The notes: generated from the letters alone by a model not told the origin. Counted from the first letter of the stretch, positions 1 through 9,477 are shown. The stretch is 28,310 nucleotides of DNA from Prorocentrum cordatum (GCA_963575745.1 CAUYUJ010010464.1:1-28310), one strand, 5' to 3'. Numbers and translations: made by a program.

Positions 1-440
1 CTTCCTCCTCCTCCTCCGCCTCCCCCGCCCGCTTCGGGACCACCGCCGCTCGGCGCAGCCGCGGCCGCGGCGGGCTCGGCTCGCCGCGGCCCGCCGCCGC
101 GGGCGGCCGAGCGCCGCTGGCCGGCGGGTTGCCGCTGGAGCGCGGCTGGCCGGCGGGCGGCCGAGGGCGCCCGGCGAGCTCGGGCGGCGGGCGCCCTGCG
201 AGCTCGGGCGGCCGAGCGAGCCGCTCGCCAACGCTCGGACGTCCACTCCCCGTGCGCTGTTCGGCCTCGGGCGCGAGCGCATGCTCCGCAGGACGGCCCC
301 GAAAGGCTCCTCGGTGGCCCTTGGCGGGGGGAAGACGTGCACACGTCCGAGCGATGCCATCGCCCTGAGCTGGGGCGGCAGGCGGCCGCGAGCTCGGGCG
401 GCCCGCTCGGGCGGGCGGTGGGCCCTGAGCTCTGGCGGCC
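1..440. repeat. GC-rich sequence with imperfect short repeats
   Basis: Very GC-rich stretch in which variants of GAGCTCGGGCGGC recur near 175, 200, 390 and 415, and GCTGGCCGGCGGG recurs near 117 and 146. Open frames exist on both strands but carry no recognisable domain, and the composition alone suppresses stop codons. No gene is called. Confidence 0.5.
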
Positions 441-702
441 TCATCCTCCTCGTCCTCCTCATCCTCCTCCCCCCTCTCCTCCTCTCCTCCTCCTCCTCCT
501 CCGCCTCCTCCTCCTCCTCCTCCTCCTCCTCCTCCTCCTTCTCCTCCCCCTCCACAACCTTTTCCTCCTCATTGTCCTCTCTCCCTCCCTCATCCTTCCT
601 CGTCCCCCTCCTTCTTCTCCCAACCCTCCTCCCTATCTTGTCCCTCCTCGTCCTCGTCGCCCTCCTCCTCGTTGTCCTCATCGTCGGCCTCGTCCTCCGC
701 GG
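441..702 (+). repeat. Imperfect TCC (polypyrimidine) array
   Basis: TCC triplets dominate, pure around 485-540 and degenerate (CTCCC, TCCTCG) towards 700. The plus strand is almost purely pyrimidine. Long serine/leucine/proline frames read from it are a by-product of the repeat. Confidence 0.85.
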
Positions 703-833
703 CTGCGCCAGCCGCCCCGAGCTGAGGCTCCGGCCGTCGGCAGGTGTTCTGAACCTCGCCGAGGCGGCCTGAGGCTCCGAGCCTCCAGAGTTCCGCGCCC
801 GCTCCACCGCGTGGGAGACCTGGGCCGTGCGAC

Positions 834-872
834 GGAGGAGGAGGAGGAGGAGGAGGAGGAGGAGGAGGAGGA
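834..872 (+). repeat. GGA trinucleotide array
   Basis: About 13 uninterrupted GAG triplets, in the opposite strand sense to the TCC array just upstream, so the two could in principle pair with each other. Confidence 0.95.
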
Positions 873-1204
873 TACGGCTGGCGTCGCAAAGATAGCGTGC
901 AACACCGATCTCCGAAAAAAGCGCGCCATCACCCCAAAGAAGGCCCCCCCCCCGTGCGCGCTGCTCTTGTGGGGCGGCTCCCCTGCGAGGGCGCCATCCG
1001 TGCGCGCCATTCCCCGGCCAGGGCGTCGTCGGCGCACGCTATCCCCCGGGGTGGGGGGCCAGCGTGCGATCGTGGGGCCCGCGGCGGCACATCGAATACG
1101 CTGTCTTTGCAGCGCCAGCCGCAAGGAGGAGTGCTCCCGCTGCGCGCGAGGGGACGGCAGAGGGCAGGGGGCGAGAAGAGGCCGGTCCAAGAGGTACAGT
1201 CGGG
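873..1204. other. GC-rich sequence, no gene recognised
   Basis: Contains a loosely repeated GCGCGCCAT(C/T)CCC motif near 925, 993, 1003 and 1034, suggesting a degenerate 20-40 bp repeat. No domain, RNA gene or signal was seen on either strand. Confidence 0.4.
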
Positions 1205-1378
1205 GCGTTGACCTAAGGAACCCTAAATAAGGAACGAGCCCCCTCTTTTCCATAAATTAAACTTCGATTTCCCATACAAAAACCCAAAGGGAACCCAAGG
1301 CAAACTGTAAAACAATCACGGAACACCGAGCCCCTCCACAACGAAAAGCGTTCCTTCTGCAGGGCCCCGACTGTAAGA
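1205..1378 (+). repeat. Dispersed repeat A, uninterrupted copy
   Basis: Closely matches two separated blocks at about 10376-10418 and 10781-10901. Shared stretches include GGAACGAG, TTAAACTTCG, ACCCAAGGCAAACTG and ACACCGAGCCCCTCC. In the other copy the two halves are pushed apart by about 360 bp that includes an HT element. The family is unknown and no coding potential is evident. Confidence 0.8.
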
Positions 1379-1734
1379 AAGCTCGCTGTCCCTGGGGGGG
1401 GCTGTCCCAACGCTCACGGGCCAGGGCACTGGCACCAATCTTGGGGCAGGACCGAAGGCGTGCCCACCAGCAGAGCAAGCGCATGGCACCGGCGAGCTTG
1501 CTGGTGTGCTAGCACACTCATGGCCGACGCTATGTCAGGACGAGTAGGTGAGGATCGCAATATGCTACAGACGGCCTCGTTTTCGCCCCAGCGGCACGGC
1601 GGACAGATCCTGCCCCCCACAACAGAAGACGCCCAAGCATGGCATGAACCCCAAGGTCCTGGAGGAGGATCATGAGGAGAGAAAAAGGAGGACGGGGAGG
1701 GGGCGGAGGCCGGGGAGGAAGGGGAGGATGAGGG

Positions 1735-1773
1735 CCTCCTCCTCCTCCTCCTCCTCCTCCTCCTCCTCCTCCT
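1735..1773 (+). repeat. TCC trinucleotide array
   Basis: Thirteen clean TCC triplets preceded by a purine-rich GGA/AGG stretch (about 1660-1730), so a purine tract and a pyrimidine tract adjoin head to tail. Confidence 0.95.
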
Positions 1774-3433
1774 GAACCCCCTGAACCTCCTCATCCTCTC
1801 CTACCTCTCGCGCTGCTATGCTAGCATCTCCGATATCTCAATGTGGGCCACACGCTCGCGAAGCACGAGCGCCGCTACCTCTAGAGCCGATTCCCGCCAC
1901 CACTTTCTCCCCCGCACTTCTGGCGTTCCTCGCACGCGCCCGCCCGTGATGTGGGGCAACTGCCGCAGTCCCTGCAAACCAGCTGTCGCAAGCACCGGTC
2001 GCATGTCGCAGCGACTTATATCTACAGGTGCGGAACCTGCCACCATATGACTAGAATGGGATGCACAGAGGCATGCTAATACTATATGTCCTCCCTGGAA
2101 GCGGGCGTCCGACGCGAACATATGGTATACCCATCTTGTGGTGCATCATTTCCTGAGCGGTGTGGCCGGAAAGCGCCCGCCAGGACGCACACGCTGTAAG
2201 ATCTCTCGGTGCGCGCGTCGCCCCTGGGAGGACGACGCACACATAGTATCAGCATGTTGGGGTGACGCCAAAAGAATCCTGAGTCCCATGAGCTCCGAAT
2301 CAGCCATTGTGTCGATGGCCCGCCGGGCCACCTCGCCGGCGGAATCTCAAGCGTGTCCAGTCGCATGCGATCAGCCGTGGACAGATGCCATCCGCGGCGC
2401 GCACTCTGCAGTGCTTCACGGCGCCCGCCTGTCTCAAGTGGTCCTTCAAGTCGCGCCGTTCGGCATCGTAAAAAATAGTGCCGACGTCGACCTGGTTGTC
2501 TCCGTTCCCCTGGTCGCCACCTTTGACTCCTTCTCGTACGCCGCAGACAGAGCCTGCAGCTGATGACGTTACCGCACCACTGGTCGCCCTACTGCCCGCC
2601 GCCACTGCCGGCCCAGTGCTCCCCCCGCCGCACCGAGGCTGCATCTGCGCCCCGCGCCTTCTCTTGCTGCACGCACCCAGCCGAAACTGTAGCTGGCGCA
2701 TTCCTCCGAATCTCGGTGATATCGGCGATGTGCAGCTGGACGATGGCTCGGTGCCCGTGTTTGGCCACCAAGTTGCAGGCGTCAGACACGGACCGGGTCT
2801 GGGCCTCTGTGTGGCACTGCCTGCAGCCAGGAGGCCACGGCCGCAGCAGCGGCCTCCATGACAGAATCGTGCAAGTCGTCCCCAGTGCTGCCGTCGTAGC
2901 CGTCTTCCGCGCAGCTACCTCGCACCTGCAGATCCGCCACGTCCCCTCAGCTCCTCAAGATGTCCGCGTAGCCGAGACGTCCGAGTACAGTGCTTGGCGG
3001 GCGGCGTATAAACTTGCCAGGGCACTGAACATGGTACGGACACGTCGTTCCGTTTGCCGTAGTATCTGGTAGACATGACATGCTACACCAGCAGCTGATG
3101 ACGTCATGTACCCCGTTTCTGCCGCCGCTGCCGGGGACGGCCGCTGCCAGAAGAGCGCCCGCGATTCCACCTCGGCCCCGCATTGCCAAAGGGGTCGCGG
3201 GGTGGGCCTAGCTCTGCTTCTCCACCCTCCACCCTGGTCCCCGCCTGGGGGCGGGGGTCGCGGGGTGGGCCTGGCTTGGCTCTACCCCTCCCCTTATCCC
3301 ACGGACCAGCCCAAGCCTGTAACTGATGACGTCCTTGTCCCGTTTCTGCGCAAGTCCGTGCATGTTGCTGACAGCGTCAGGCAATCTTGCCGCCGCTTGC
3401 CGCGATTGGCTCGTGTTTCGTGCCGCCCCCCGC
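1774..3433. other. Mostly unique sequence; one RRM relic, no intact gene
   Basis: This 1.6-kb block is free of trinucleotide arrays and its composition is more balanced. Short open frames exist on both strands, but only the minus-strand RRM-like fragment at 2262-2500 is recognisable. TGATGACGT recurs at about 2561, 3096 and 3326 and is the core of the minisatellite that starts at 3434, so this block may hold scattered decayed units of it. CGGGGTGGGCCT is repeated at about 3199 and 3260. Confidence 0.45.
2262..2500 (-). pseudogene. Decayed RNA-recognition-motif (RRM) gene fragment
   Basis: Read on the minus strand, 2500 to about 2388 encodes QVDVGTIFYDAERRDLKDHL followed by RQAGAVKHCRV. This matches the start of an RRM: an RNP2-like strand (VDVGTI where the family has L-Y-V-G-N-L), then the DLKDH helix and the QAG turn. 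From about 2345 to 2262, in another frame, comes ARRAIDTMADSELMGLRILL, which resembles the last helix and strand of an RRM (A-x-x-AI-x-x-x-N...L-x-G-R-x-I-x-V). The two parts add up to about 79 residues, the usual domain length, but a frameshift and stops separate them and the RNP1 region (K-G-x-G-F/Y-V-x-F) cannot be read. RRM proteins bind single-stranded RNA. I infer a broken copy, not a working gene. The match is by eye and no homologue was checked. Confidence 0.5.
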
Positions 3434-3764
3434 GCAGCTGATGACGTCTGGCTCGTGCGACGCTACCCTCGTAGCGGATGGCGTTGGGCACATGCTTCGT
3501 GCGACCTGCCCCGCAGCTGACGACGGTGGGTTCGGCCTTCGCGCCACCTGCTTCGTAGCTGTCGACGTCGGGCTCGTGCTTCGCGACGCCACGCTCGTGG
3601 CGGGTGGCATGCGCCTCGTGCTTCTCCGCGCCACCCTCGCAGCCGACGGCGCCGGGCTCGTGCTGCACGCCACCGCCCTCGTGGCTGATGACCTCGGGCT
3701 CGCACCTCGTGCTGCCACCCTCGCAGATGCCCGCGCCGGGCCCGCGGCGGGCGGCCGCCGCCGT
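3434..3764. repeat. 42-bp minisatellite (about eight units)
   Basis: Unit starts fall at 3434, 3471, 3513, 3555, 3597, 3639, 3681 and 3723. All spacings are 42 bp except the first, which is 37. The unit resembles GCAGCTGATGACGTCGGGCT followed by CGTGCTTCGTGCCACCCTC. A period of 14 codons keeps the frame open on both strands: minus reads as EGGVAKHEPDVISY-like repeats, plus as ATLVADDVGLVLRA-like repeats. A degraded extra unit may precede it at about 3386. The double-strand openness prevents a coding call. Confidence 0.85.
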
Positions 3765-4131
3765 CCTGCAGCTGCCTGCCGCTGCCTGCCGCCGCCGCCC
3801 CTGCCCGCACGGTGCCCTGGCCGCCCCCCCTTGCCGCCCGCTGCCTCCTCTCCTCGCGGCGTGCCGACGCCGCCGCGAGGCCGCCTCTGCCGCCGCTGCT
3901 GGCACCGCCTCCTGCCGCCACCGCCCGCACGGGACCTCTCTGTGGCGGAGGGCGCCCGGTGCACACTGCCTGCTGCCACCGCCGGCTCCTCCGCGCGCGG
4001 AGGCGGTGCGGAGGCGCGCTGCGGCCTGCGGCCTCTGCGGCCTGCGTCGAGGCGCCGCGGGGGGCGCTGCGAGGGGGGGGCGCTGGGGCGCCGCGGAAGG
4101 ACGACGAGGTGAAACAAGGGAGGGTGAAACA

Positions 4132-4280
4132 GAGGAGGAGGAGGAGGAGGAGGAGGAGGAGGAGGAGGAGGAGGAGGAGGAGGAGGCGGAGGCGGAGGAG
4201 AGGAGGAGGAGGAGGAAGGAGGCGAAGGAGGAGGAGAGGAGGCGGAGGGAGGAGGAGGAGGAGGAGGAGGCGGAGGAGGA
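4132..4280 (+). repeat. GGA array
   Basis: About 150 bp of GGA/GAG triplets with GGC interruptions. It interrupts the frame that on the minus strand runs from about 4585 through the 42-bp minisatellite, so any product would contain a long proline or serine run. Confidence 0.95.
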
Positions 4281-4612
4281 CAAGGGACGACGATGGCGAA
4301 ACGCGCGCGGTGCAAGGGCGGCAAACACAGCGTGGCCTGCTCGGCTCTGCCACCCACTCCTGCTTTGTACCACCAGGTCGTGCCACCCGCGCAGCTGCTG
4401 GCGTCGATGGGGCACGGTGTCTCAGAGTTCTTCGAGGATCCTATCCTGTGGCTGCATCTCTCTCTCCCTCTCTCTCTGGGCCGCTGGCTGCTTGGGTCTG
4501 CGAGTGAGGGGACCCTGACGGGCCACGGGAGTGACTGCTGTGTCTGCTGGTAGAAAAGGCTGCGCGTTCTGCATGAGCTCGCCATGCCATGGCTCTCGTG
4601 ATGAAGACGACG

Positions 4613-4626
4613 CTTGAGCCGAAATG
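4613..4626 (-). other. Possible truncated spliced-leader relic
   Basis: On the minus strand this reads CATTTCGGCTCAAG, the last 14 bases of the dinoflagellate spliced leader with one change (CATTTTGGCTCAAG). Bases further upstream do not match. The first minus-strand ATG follows 22 nt downstream (4590) and a second, at 4585, opens a 402-codon frame, so position and polarity suit a gene 5' end. A chance match of this quality in a window this size is unlikely but possible. No flanking duplication or A tract was found, so this is a candidate only. Confidence 0.35.
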
Positions 4627-4650
4627 AATTGAGTCACACTAGCTACGGGC

Positions 4651-4747
4651 CCTCCTCCTCCTCCTCCTCCTCCTCCTCCTCCTCCTCCTCCTCCTCCTGT
4701 CTTACCTTCTCCTCCTCCTCCTCCTCCTCCTCCTCCTCCTCCTCCTC
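4651..4747 (+). repeat. TCC array in two blocks
   Basis: Two clean TCC blocks separated by TGTCTTACCTTC near 4700. The opposite-sense GGA array begins about 180 bp downstream, giving a potential fold-back pair. Confidence 0.95.
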
Positions 4748-4924
4748 ATTTGTTACCTCCCCGGTCGAGAAAACGGCGGCCTTCTCTAGCGTTTTTCGTT
4801 GTTTGGGGCCTCCTGGGGGCTTCTCGGCGCCACGGCCGGATCCGCCTCGAAAAATGGATCAGGATGGACCCCGGGAGCCAAGAACCGATTTTGAACGGAT
4901 CTGGCCAGGCCGGAGAGCCGCTTG

Positions 4925-5114
4925 ATGAGGAGGAGGTGGCGGAGGAGAAGGAGGACGGAGGAGGAGGAGGAGGCAAGAGTGGACGTCGGAGGAGGAGGAG
5001 AAGGAGGAGGTGGAGGAGGAGGGCGAAGAGGAGAAGGAGGAGGAGGACGAGGAGGAGGAGGACGAGGACGACGGCGGCCGCGGCGACGAGGCCGGCGACG
5101 AGGACGGCGACGAG

Positions 5115-5178
<64 letters not shown>

Positions 5179-5324
5179 GCGGCGGCGGCGGGGACGGCGA
5201 CAAGGCCGGTGACGACGGCGGCGGCGACGGACGGCGGGCGGCGGGGGGAGAGGAGGAGGAGGAGGAGGAGGAGGAGGAGGAGGAGGAGGAGGAGGAGGAG
5301 GAGGAGGAGGAGGAGGAGGAGGAG
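4925..5324 (+). repeat. Compound GGA / GAC-GGC / GGA array
   Basis: GGA/AGG triplets (4925-5060) grade into GAC and GGC triplets (about 5047-5215) and back to pure GGA (5249-5324). All three frames on each strand stay largely open, giving artefactual poly-Glu, poly-Asp, poly-Arg, poly-Pro and poly-Ser frames. The acidic reading (E/D rich) on the plus strand could be a real low-complexity tract, but nothing around it supports a gene. Confidence 0.9.
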
Positions 5325-6121
5325 ATAGGAAGGGGTCCTGGGGCACACACGAATCGATACACACAAATAAAAAGGATTCCCATCATTTCCCATATCTTTT
5401 GTTTTCTTTGTCTTCCCCCCCACACTTCCCATATTTTCCCAGATTTTCTGGGGGGTCGACGATGACTTGTGTGTATGTGTGGTTTTTTCCCCCTCCTGAA
5501 GATAGAGGTGGGGGGGGACCGCGGGGGAGAGGCCGGGGAGGCTGCCAGAGCTCAGAGCTGGCGGGTTGGGTGGGAGCTGGACGAGCGGTGATGCGGGAAG
5601 GGCTAAAGCTTGGGCAGGAAGCTTGGGAGGGTCTGGAAAGCTAGAAGCAAGAGAGCCGGGGAAGCTGGGCACCCAGAGAGTGTTGGCGACAACAGAAGCT
5701 GGAACACGATGGCCCATGCAGTAGAAGCCGGAGAGCTGGGACCCCACCAGAGAGATGGAGAGCTGAGAGGCCGGGTGGCTGTGAAGTCCAGGCAGGCGAG
5801 ACGCAGAAGGGCTGGAGAGGTGGAGGAAAAGTCGAAAGGAAAACCATCTCCTCCATCCCTCCCCCTCGCATGCTCCCGCTCCTGCTGGCTGGAGGTGAAG
5901 TCCATATGCGACGATCGCATTCTTGCCTGGCTGCCTGAGGTACGGGCCACCTTGCCCCTTCCGAGTTATAGATTTGCACGGTCTTCGGGCCGATCGGGAG
6001 GAGCATAGCGTAACGCATGGCTTCAGGATGGGTTCAGCTTCGCTTACTGCGACTCGAGCGCTTGACTGGGCTGTCAGAACCATCCTATGGTATTGGGTCC
6101 ACGTTTTGAAGAGACAGCGCC
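5325..6121. other. No recognised gene; purine-rich imperfect repeats
   Basis: 5340-5460 is locally AT-richer, with TTCCCAT(A/C)T repeated near 5386 and 5426. About 5560-5830 is rich in variants of AGAAGCxGGAGAGCTGGG, an imperfect short repeat. 5890-6110 looks unique (GC about 55%). No domain, RNA or splice pair could be supported. Confidence 0.4.
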
Positions 6122-6301
6122 CCGCGTCTCCTCTCCTCCTCTCTCCTCCTCCTCCTCCTCCTCTCCTCCCTTCCCTGTCCTCCTCTCTCCTCCTCCTCCT
6201 CCCTCCCTCTCTCCTCCTCCCTCCTCCTCTCCTCCTCCTCCTCCTCCTCCCTTCCTCCTCCTCTTCCTCCTCCTCCTCCTCCTCCTCCTCTCCTCCTCCT
6301 C

Positions 6302-6332
<31 letters not shown>

Positions 6333-6339
6333 TCCTCAT
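6122..6339 (+). repeat. TCC / TCCC polypyrimidine array
   Basis: About 218 bp almost free of purines on the plus strand, built from TCC with C insertions. It ends directly at the ~100-bp repeat family. Confidence 0.95.
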
Positions 6340-6359
6340 GCCTGCCTCTGCCTCCACAT

Positions 6360-6610
6360 GCGCACCCCTCACACGTTTCGTGGGTCCATGGGGAGCTCCA
6401 CCGAAAGCCCCAGTGGGAGGGTCCACATGAGGCTCCCCACCGAGCTCGGCACACCCATGGTATTTCTCGTGGCCCTGCACGGAGCGCCACCGAAGGCCTC
6501 AGTGGGAGGGCTCTCTCGCGGCTCCCCGCCCGTTTCGGCACACACCCCCACACGCTCCGTGGGTCCGTGGGGCGCTCCGCCGAAGGCCCCGGTGGGAAGG
6601 GTCCCCTCTG
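6360..6610 (+). repeat. Repeat B: ~100-bp tandem repeat, about 2.5 units
   Basis: Units begin near 6361, 6452 and 6538 and share GGCACACCC, CGTGGGTCCGTGGGG, GCTCCACCGAAGGCCCC and GTGGGAGGG. Further units or parts lie at 6880-7032, 7189-7320 and 7495-7600, separated by pyrimidine arrays or insertions. No coding call is made. Confidence 0.8.
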
Positions 6611-6620
6611 CGCGGCTACC

Positions 6621-6863
6621 CTCCTCTCCTCCTCTCCTTTCCTCCTCCCTATCCTCCTCCTCCTCCTCCTCCTCCTCCCTCCTCCTCGCCTCCTCCCCTT
6701 CCCTCCCCCTCCCCCTCCCCCTCCCCCTCCCCCCCACCCTCCCCCCCCGTCCCCCTCCCCCTCCTCCTCCTCCTCTCCTCCCCTCCCTACCTCCTTCCTT
6801 CCTCCTCCTCTCCTCCTCCTCCTCCCTCCTCCTCCTCCTCCTCCTCCTCCTCCTCCTCCCCCC
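6621..6863 (+). repeat. TCC / CCCCTC polypyrimidine array
   Basis: Starts as TCC, becomes a CCCTCC minisatellite (6700-6750), then returns to clean TCC up to 6863. It separates two blocks of repeat B. Confidence 0.95.
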
Positions 6864-7023
6864 GACATCTCGGCACACCCCATCAACGCTTGCCCTGCGG
6901 CCGCATGCGCAGCGCCGCCTGAAGGCCCCAGGAGGGGAGGGCCCTGCTGCGGCGCCCCGCCCGCTTCGGCAACACCCCCTCGCACGCTCCCGGGGCCCGC
7001 GGGGAGCTCCACCGAGGGCCCCC

Positions 7024-7196
7024 GTGGGATTACCAGCCTGGAGCACATCCCTATCCCTGTGCTGGGTATCTCCTCATCACGATGCCAATCCTGGGGGGGT
7101 TCCCTTATCTTCTTGAGGGCGGACCCCTGAGATGGTCATCGCCTCCTGGCGTGCCATATCTTGGGGATAGGGATGCGCTCGAGGCTGGCAGTGGGA
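7024..7196. mobile_element. Small inverted-repeat element inserted in repeat B, with direct repeats
   Basis: The arms start at 7033 (CCAGCCTGGAGCACATCCCT) and end at 7188 (reverse complement CCAGCCTCGAGCGCATCCCT). The ends therefore pair over about 25 bp with a few mismatches, leaving a core of roughly 100 bp. The hexamer GTGGGA lies immediately outside at 7024-7029 and 7191-7196. Uninterrupted repeat-B units read CCCCAGTGGGAGGG at this point (for example near 6411), so they act as empty sites. This is the structure of a non-autonomous cut-and-paste element of MITE type. No transposase is present. Confidence 0.65.
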
Positions 7197-7339
7197 GGGC
7201 CTGCGTGCGGCAGCCCCGCCGAGCTCGGCCCACCCCTCACGCGCTTCGTGGCTCCATCCACGCGCGGCGCCCCGCCCATTTCCGGCCCGTCCCCCGCGCG
7301 CGGCGCGGGCCCGCGGGGAAAACCTAGGGCTCCCAACTT

Positions 7340-7475
7340 CGCGCTTCGCGCTCCGCGAAGCGCGGAGCGCGAATAACTTCGCGCCCTCGCGCCGCCCCCC
7401 CAAAGGGAGAAAAGGAGGACGAGGAGGAGGGGGAGAAGGAACGAGGACCGCGAAGCGCGAAGCGCGAATAACTTC
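7340..7475. repeat. Local inverted and direct repeats rich in CGCGAAGCGC
   Basis: Near 7343-7370 GCGCTTCGCG and CGCGAAGCGC face each other across a few bases. The stretch GCGAATAACTTCGCGCCCTC then occurs twice, near 7367 and 7465, about 98 bp apart. Strong hairpin potential; no gene seen. Confidence 0.6.
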
Positions 7476-7651
7476 GCGCCCTCGTGGGAGCCCTTGAAAA
7501 CGGGGGGTCCCCACGCGGCTCCCCGCCCACGCCGGCACAGACCCCACGCGCCTCGTGGCCCCCGTGGGGCGATCCACCGAAGACGACTCTCGCCACTGCG
7601 CGGCCGAGAACTGCACGTGGCCGAGCCCCTCGCCAGGACAGTTTTTCGGGA

Positions 7652-7796
7652 GGCCGCACGCGAACCCTGCCCCCACCACCCCGCGATTTCTGAGGGGGGA
7701 GGTGGGGTTCATCTCGTTCGGGACCTCCCGAGCGAAGTGCTCCCCACCTCCCCCTTCAGAAATCGTGGGGCGGTGGGGTGGGGTTCGCAGGTGGCC
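7652..7796. repeat. Near-full-length 145-bp hairpin
   Basis: The left arm (7652-7721) and right arm (7727-7796) are reverse complements with few mismatches. Paired landmarks are GCGAACCC/GGGTTCGC, CGATTTCTGA/TCAGAAATCG and CTCGTTCGGG/CCGAGCGAAG around a tiny loop near 7724. An inverted repeat this long and compact suggests a foldback element or the template of a structured or small-RNA-producing transcript. Neither is proven. Confidence 0.75.
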
Positions 7797-8067
7797 ACCG
7801 ACATTTCCTGACATGCGGCTCAGCCAGCAGGCCACATGATCACAAGGCACTGCAGCGTGGCGCGGAGAAACGCAACCAAGTTTTGCGGCACACGATGATT
7901 TACGCTTGCTGATATGTAGGCGTCCCAAATGCCTGACGAAAGATTGCACTCCGAGTGGAGACTCAGTGGCTGAGAATCTCACGCAGAAACGGGCAGCCAT
8001 CAGAAAAGTGCCACGCCTCATGGGCAAGGAAAGAAGCGAAGGGTGAGATGGGGCCTGCACTGCCTTG

Positions 8068-9477
8068 GCCCAATGCTCATCCTGTGGGCGCCTTTGCGCC
8101 CAAAACAAAAAAGTGAATGCCTACCAGCAAACAGATCCCCACCGCGATGTCCCGAGATCAGCGCGGCGCTCCACAAGCTGGCACAAGCCGGCAACTTCGA
8201 GCTCGCAGCACCAGCTGGTAGTTCGTGGAAGCCACAGCGCGAAGTGCCAGCTTGTTCACTCAACCTCCCGACCTATCCCCAGATCGATATTCCCCCCTCC
8301 CAGCCACTACTATGAAAGATGCCCCCCAACGAGAACACGGAACAACCTCCCTCCAAGCGCCATGATATGATCACGCGCCAACGGATGAAAGATGCATGTG
8401 GTTGAAAGCGTTCCTGTAATCGACTGCCTAGCTGGACTGCGTCCTGACAGATGCCCTGTTTCCGTTGGGGACACGTGTCCCCCGCGGAGACAGTGAGAGG
8501 ACACATGCAGATGTTCGCTTGCCGTCCGAACAGAGCTGCCGAGCGGGATGGGCCCAATGCTCACCTTGTAGGCGCCTGTGCGCCCAAAACAAAAAAGTGA
8601 ATGCATACCAGCAAACAGATCCCCACCGCGATGTCCCGAGATCAGCGCGGCGCTCCACAAGCTGGAAGCCACAGCGCGAAGTGTCAGCTTGTTCACTCAA
8701 CCTCCCGACCTATCCCCAAATCGATATTCCCCCCTCCCAGCCACTACTATGAAAAATGCCTCCCAGCGAGACCACGGAACAACCTCCCTCCAAGCGCCAT
8801 GATATGATCACGCGCCAACGGATGAAAGATGCATGTGGTTGAAATCGTTCTTGCAATCGACCGCCTAGCTGGACTGCGTCCTGACAGATGCCCTGTTTCC
8901 GTTGGGGACACGTGCCCCCTGCGGAGACAGTGAGAGGACACATGCAGATGTTCGCTTGCCGTCCGAACAGAGCTGCCGAGCGGGATGGGCCCCATTAATG
9001 CTCACCTTGTGGGCGCCTTTGCGCCCAAAACAAAAAAGTGAATGCATACCAGCAAACAGATCCCCACCGCGATGTCCCGAGATCAGCGCGGCGCTCCACA
9101 AGCTGGCACAAGCCGGCAACTTCGAGCTCGCAGTGCCAGCGGGTAGTTCGTGGAAGCCACAGCGCGAAGTGTCAGCTTGTTCACTCAACCTCCCGACCTA
9201 TCCCCAAATCGTTGTTCACCCCGCCCGACCACTACTATGAAGGATGCCTCCCAGCGAGAACACGGAGCAACCTCCCTCCAAGCGCCGCGGTATGATCACG
9301 CGCCAACCGATGAAAGGTGAATGTGGTTTAAAGCGTTCCTGTAATCGACCGCCTAGCTGGACTCCGTCCTGGCCGATGCCCTGTATCCGTTGGGGGCACG
9401 TGTCCCCCACGGAGACAGTGAGAAGAAACATGCAAATGTTCGGTTTCCGTGCAAGCACAGCTGCCGAGCGGGATGGG
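8068..9477 (+). repeat. Repeat C: three tandem ~480-bp units
   Basis: Units run 8068-8551, 8552-8988 and 8989-9477. Each opens GCCCAATGCTCA or a variant, has a GGGCGC-CTTT-GCGCCC hairpin, then CACCGCGATGTCCCGAGATC, a T-rich loop region and the segment GCCTAGCTGGACTGCGTCCT, and closes with GCTGCCGAGCGGGATG. Unit 2 lacks about 45 bp (the segment after CACAAGCTGG), which explains its shorter length. Unit 3 is more diverged at its end. The conserved block length and internal hairpins would suit tandem non-coding RNA genes or a satellite. No protein reading survives in all three units. Confidence 0.9.
8467..8482. promoter_or_regulatory. 16-bp perfect palindrome with CACGTG core
   Basis: GGGGACACGTGTCCCC in unit 1 of repeat C. 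Unit 2 has one change (GGGGACACGTGCCCCC) and unit 3 has GGGGGCACGTGTCCCC. The CACGTG core is kept in all three. In other eukaryotes CACGTG binds bHLH/bZIP factors, but any regulatory role here is inference. Confidence 0.35.

Noticed and set aside
3434-3764. A 14-residue-repeat protein encoded by the 42-bp minisatellite
   Set aside because: A 42-bp period keeps frames open on both strands, and one 37-bp unit shifts the frame. There is no independent coding evidence, so it is left as a repeat.
4925-5324. Long Glu/Asp/Arg/Pro/Ser/Leu-rich frames over trinucleotide arrays (also 441-702, 6122-6863, 11684-12181, 16401-16770, 22995-23765)
   Set aside because: GGA, TCC and GAC repeats contain no stop codon in any frame, so frames are open on both strands irrespective of coding. 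No domain or splice evidence was seen.
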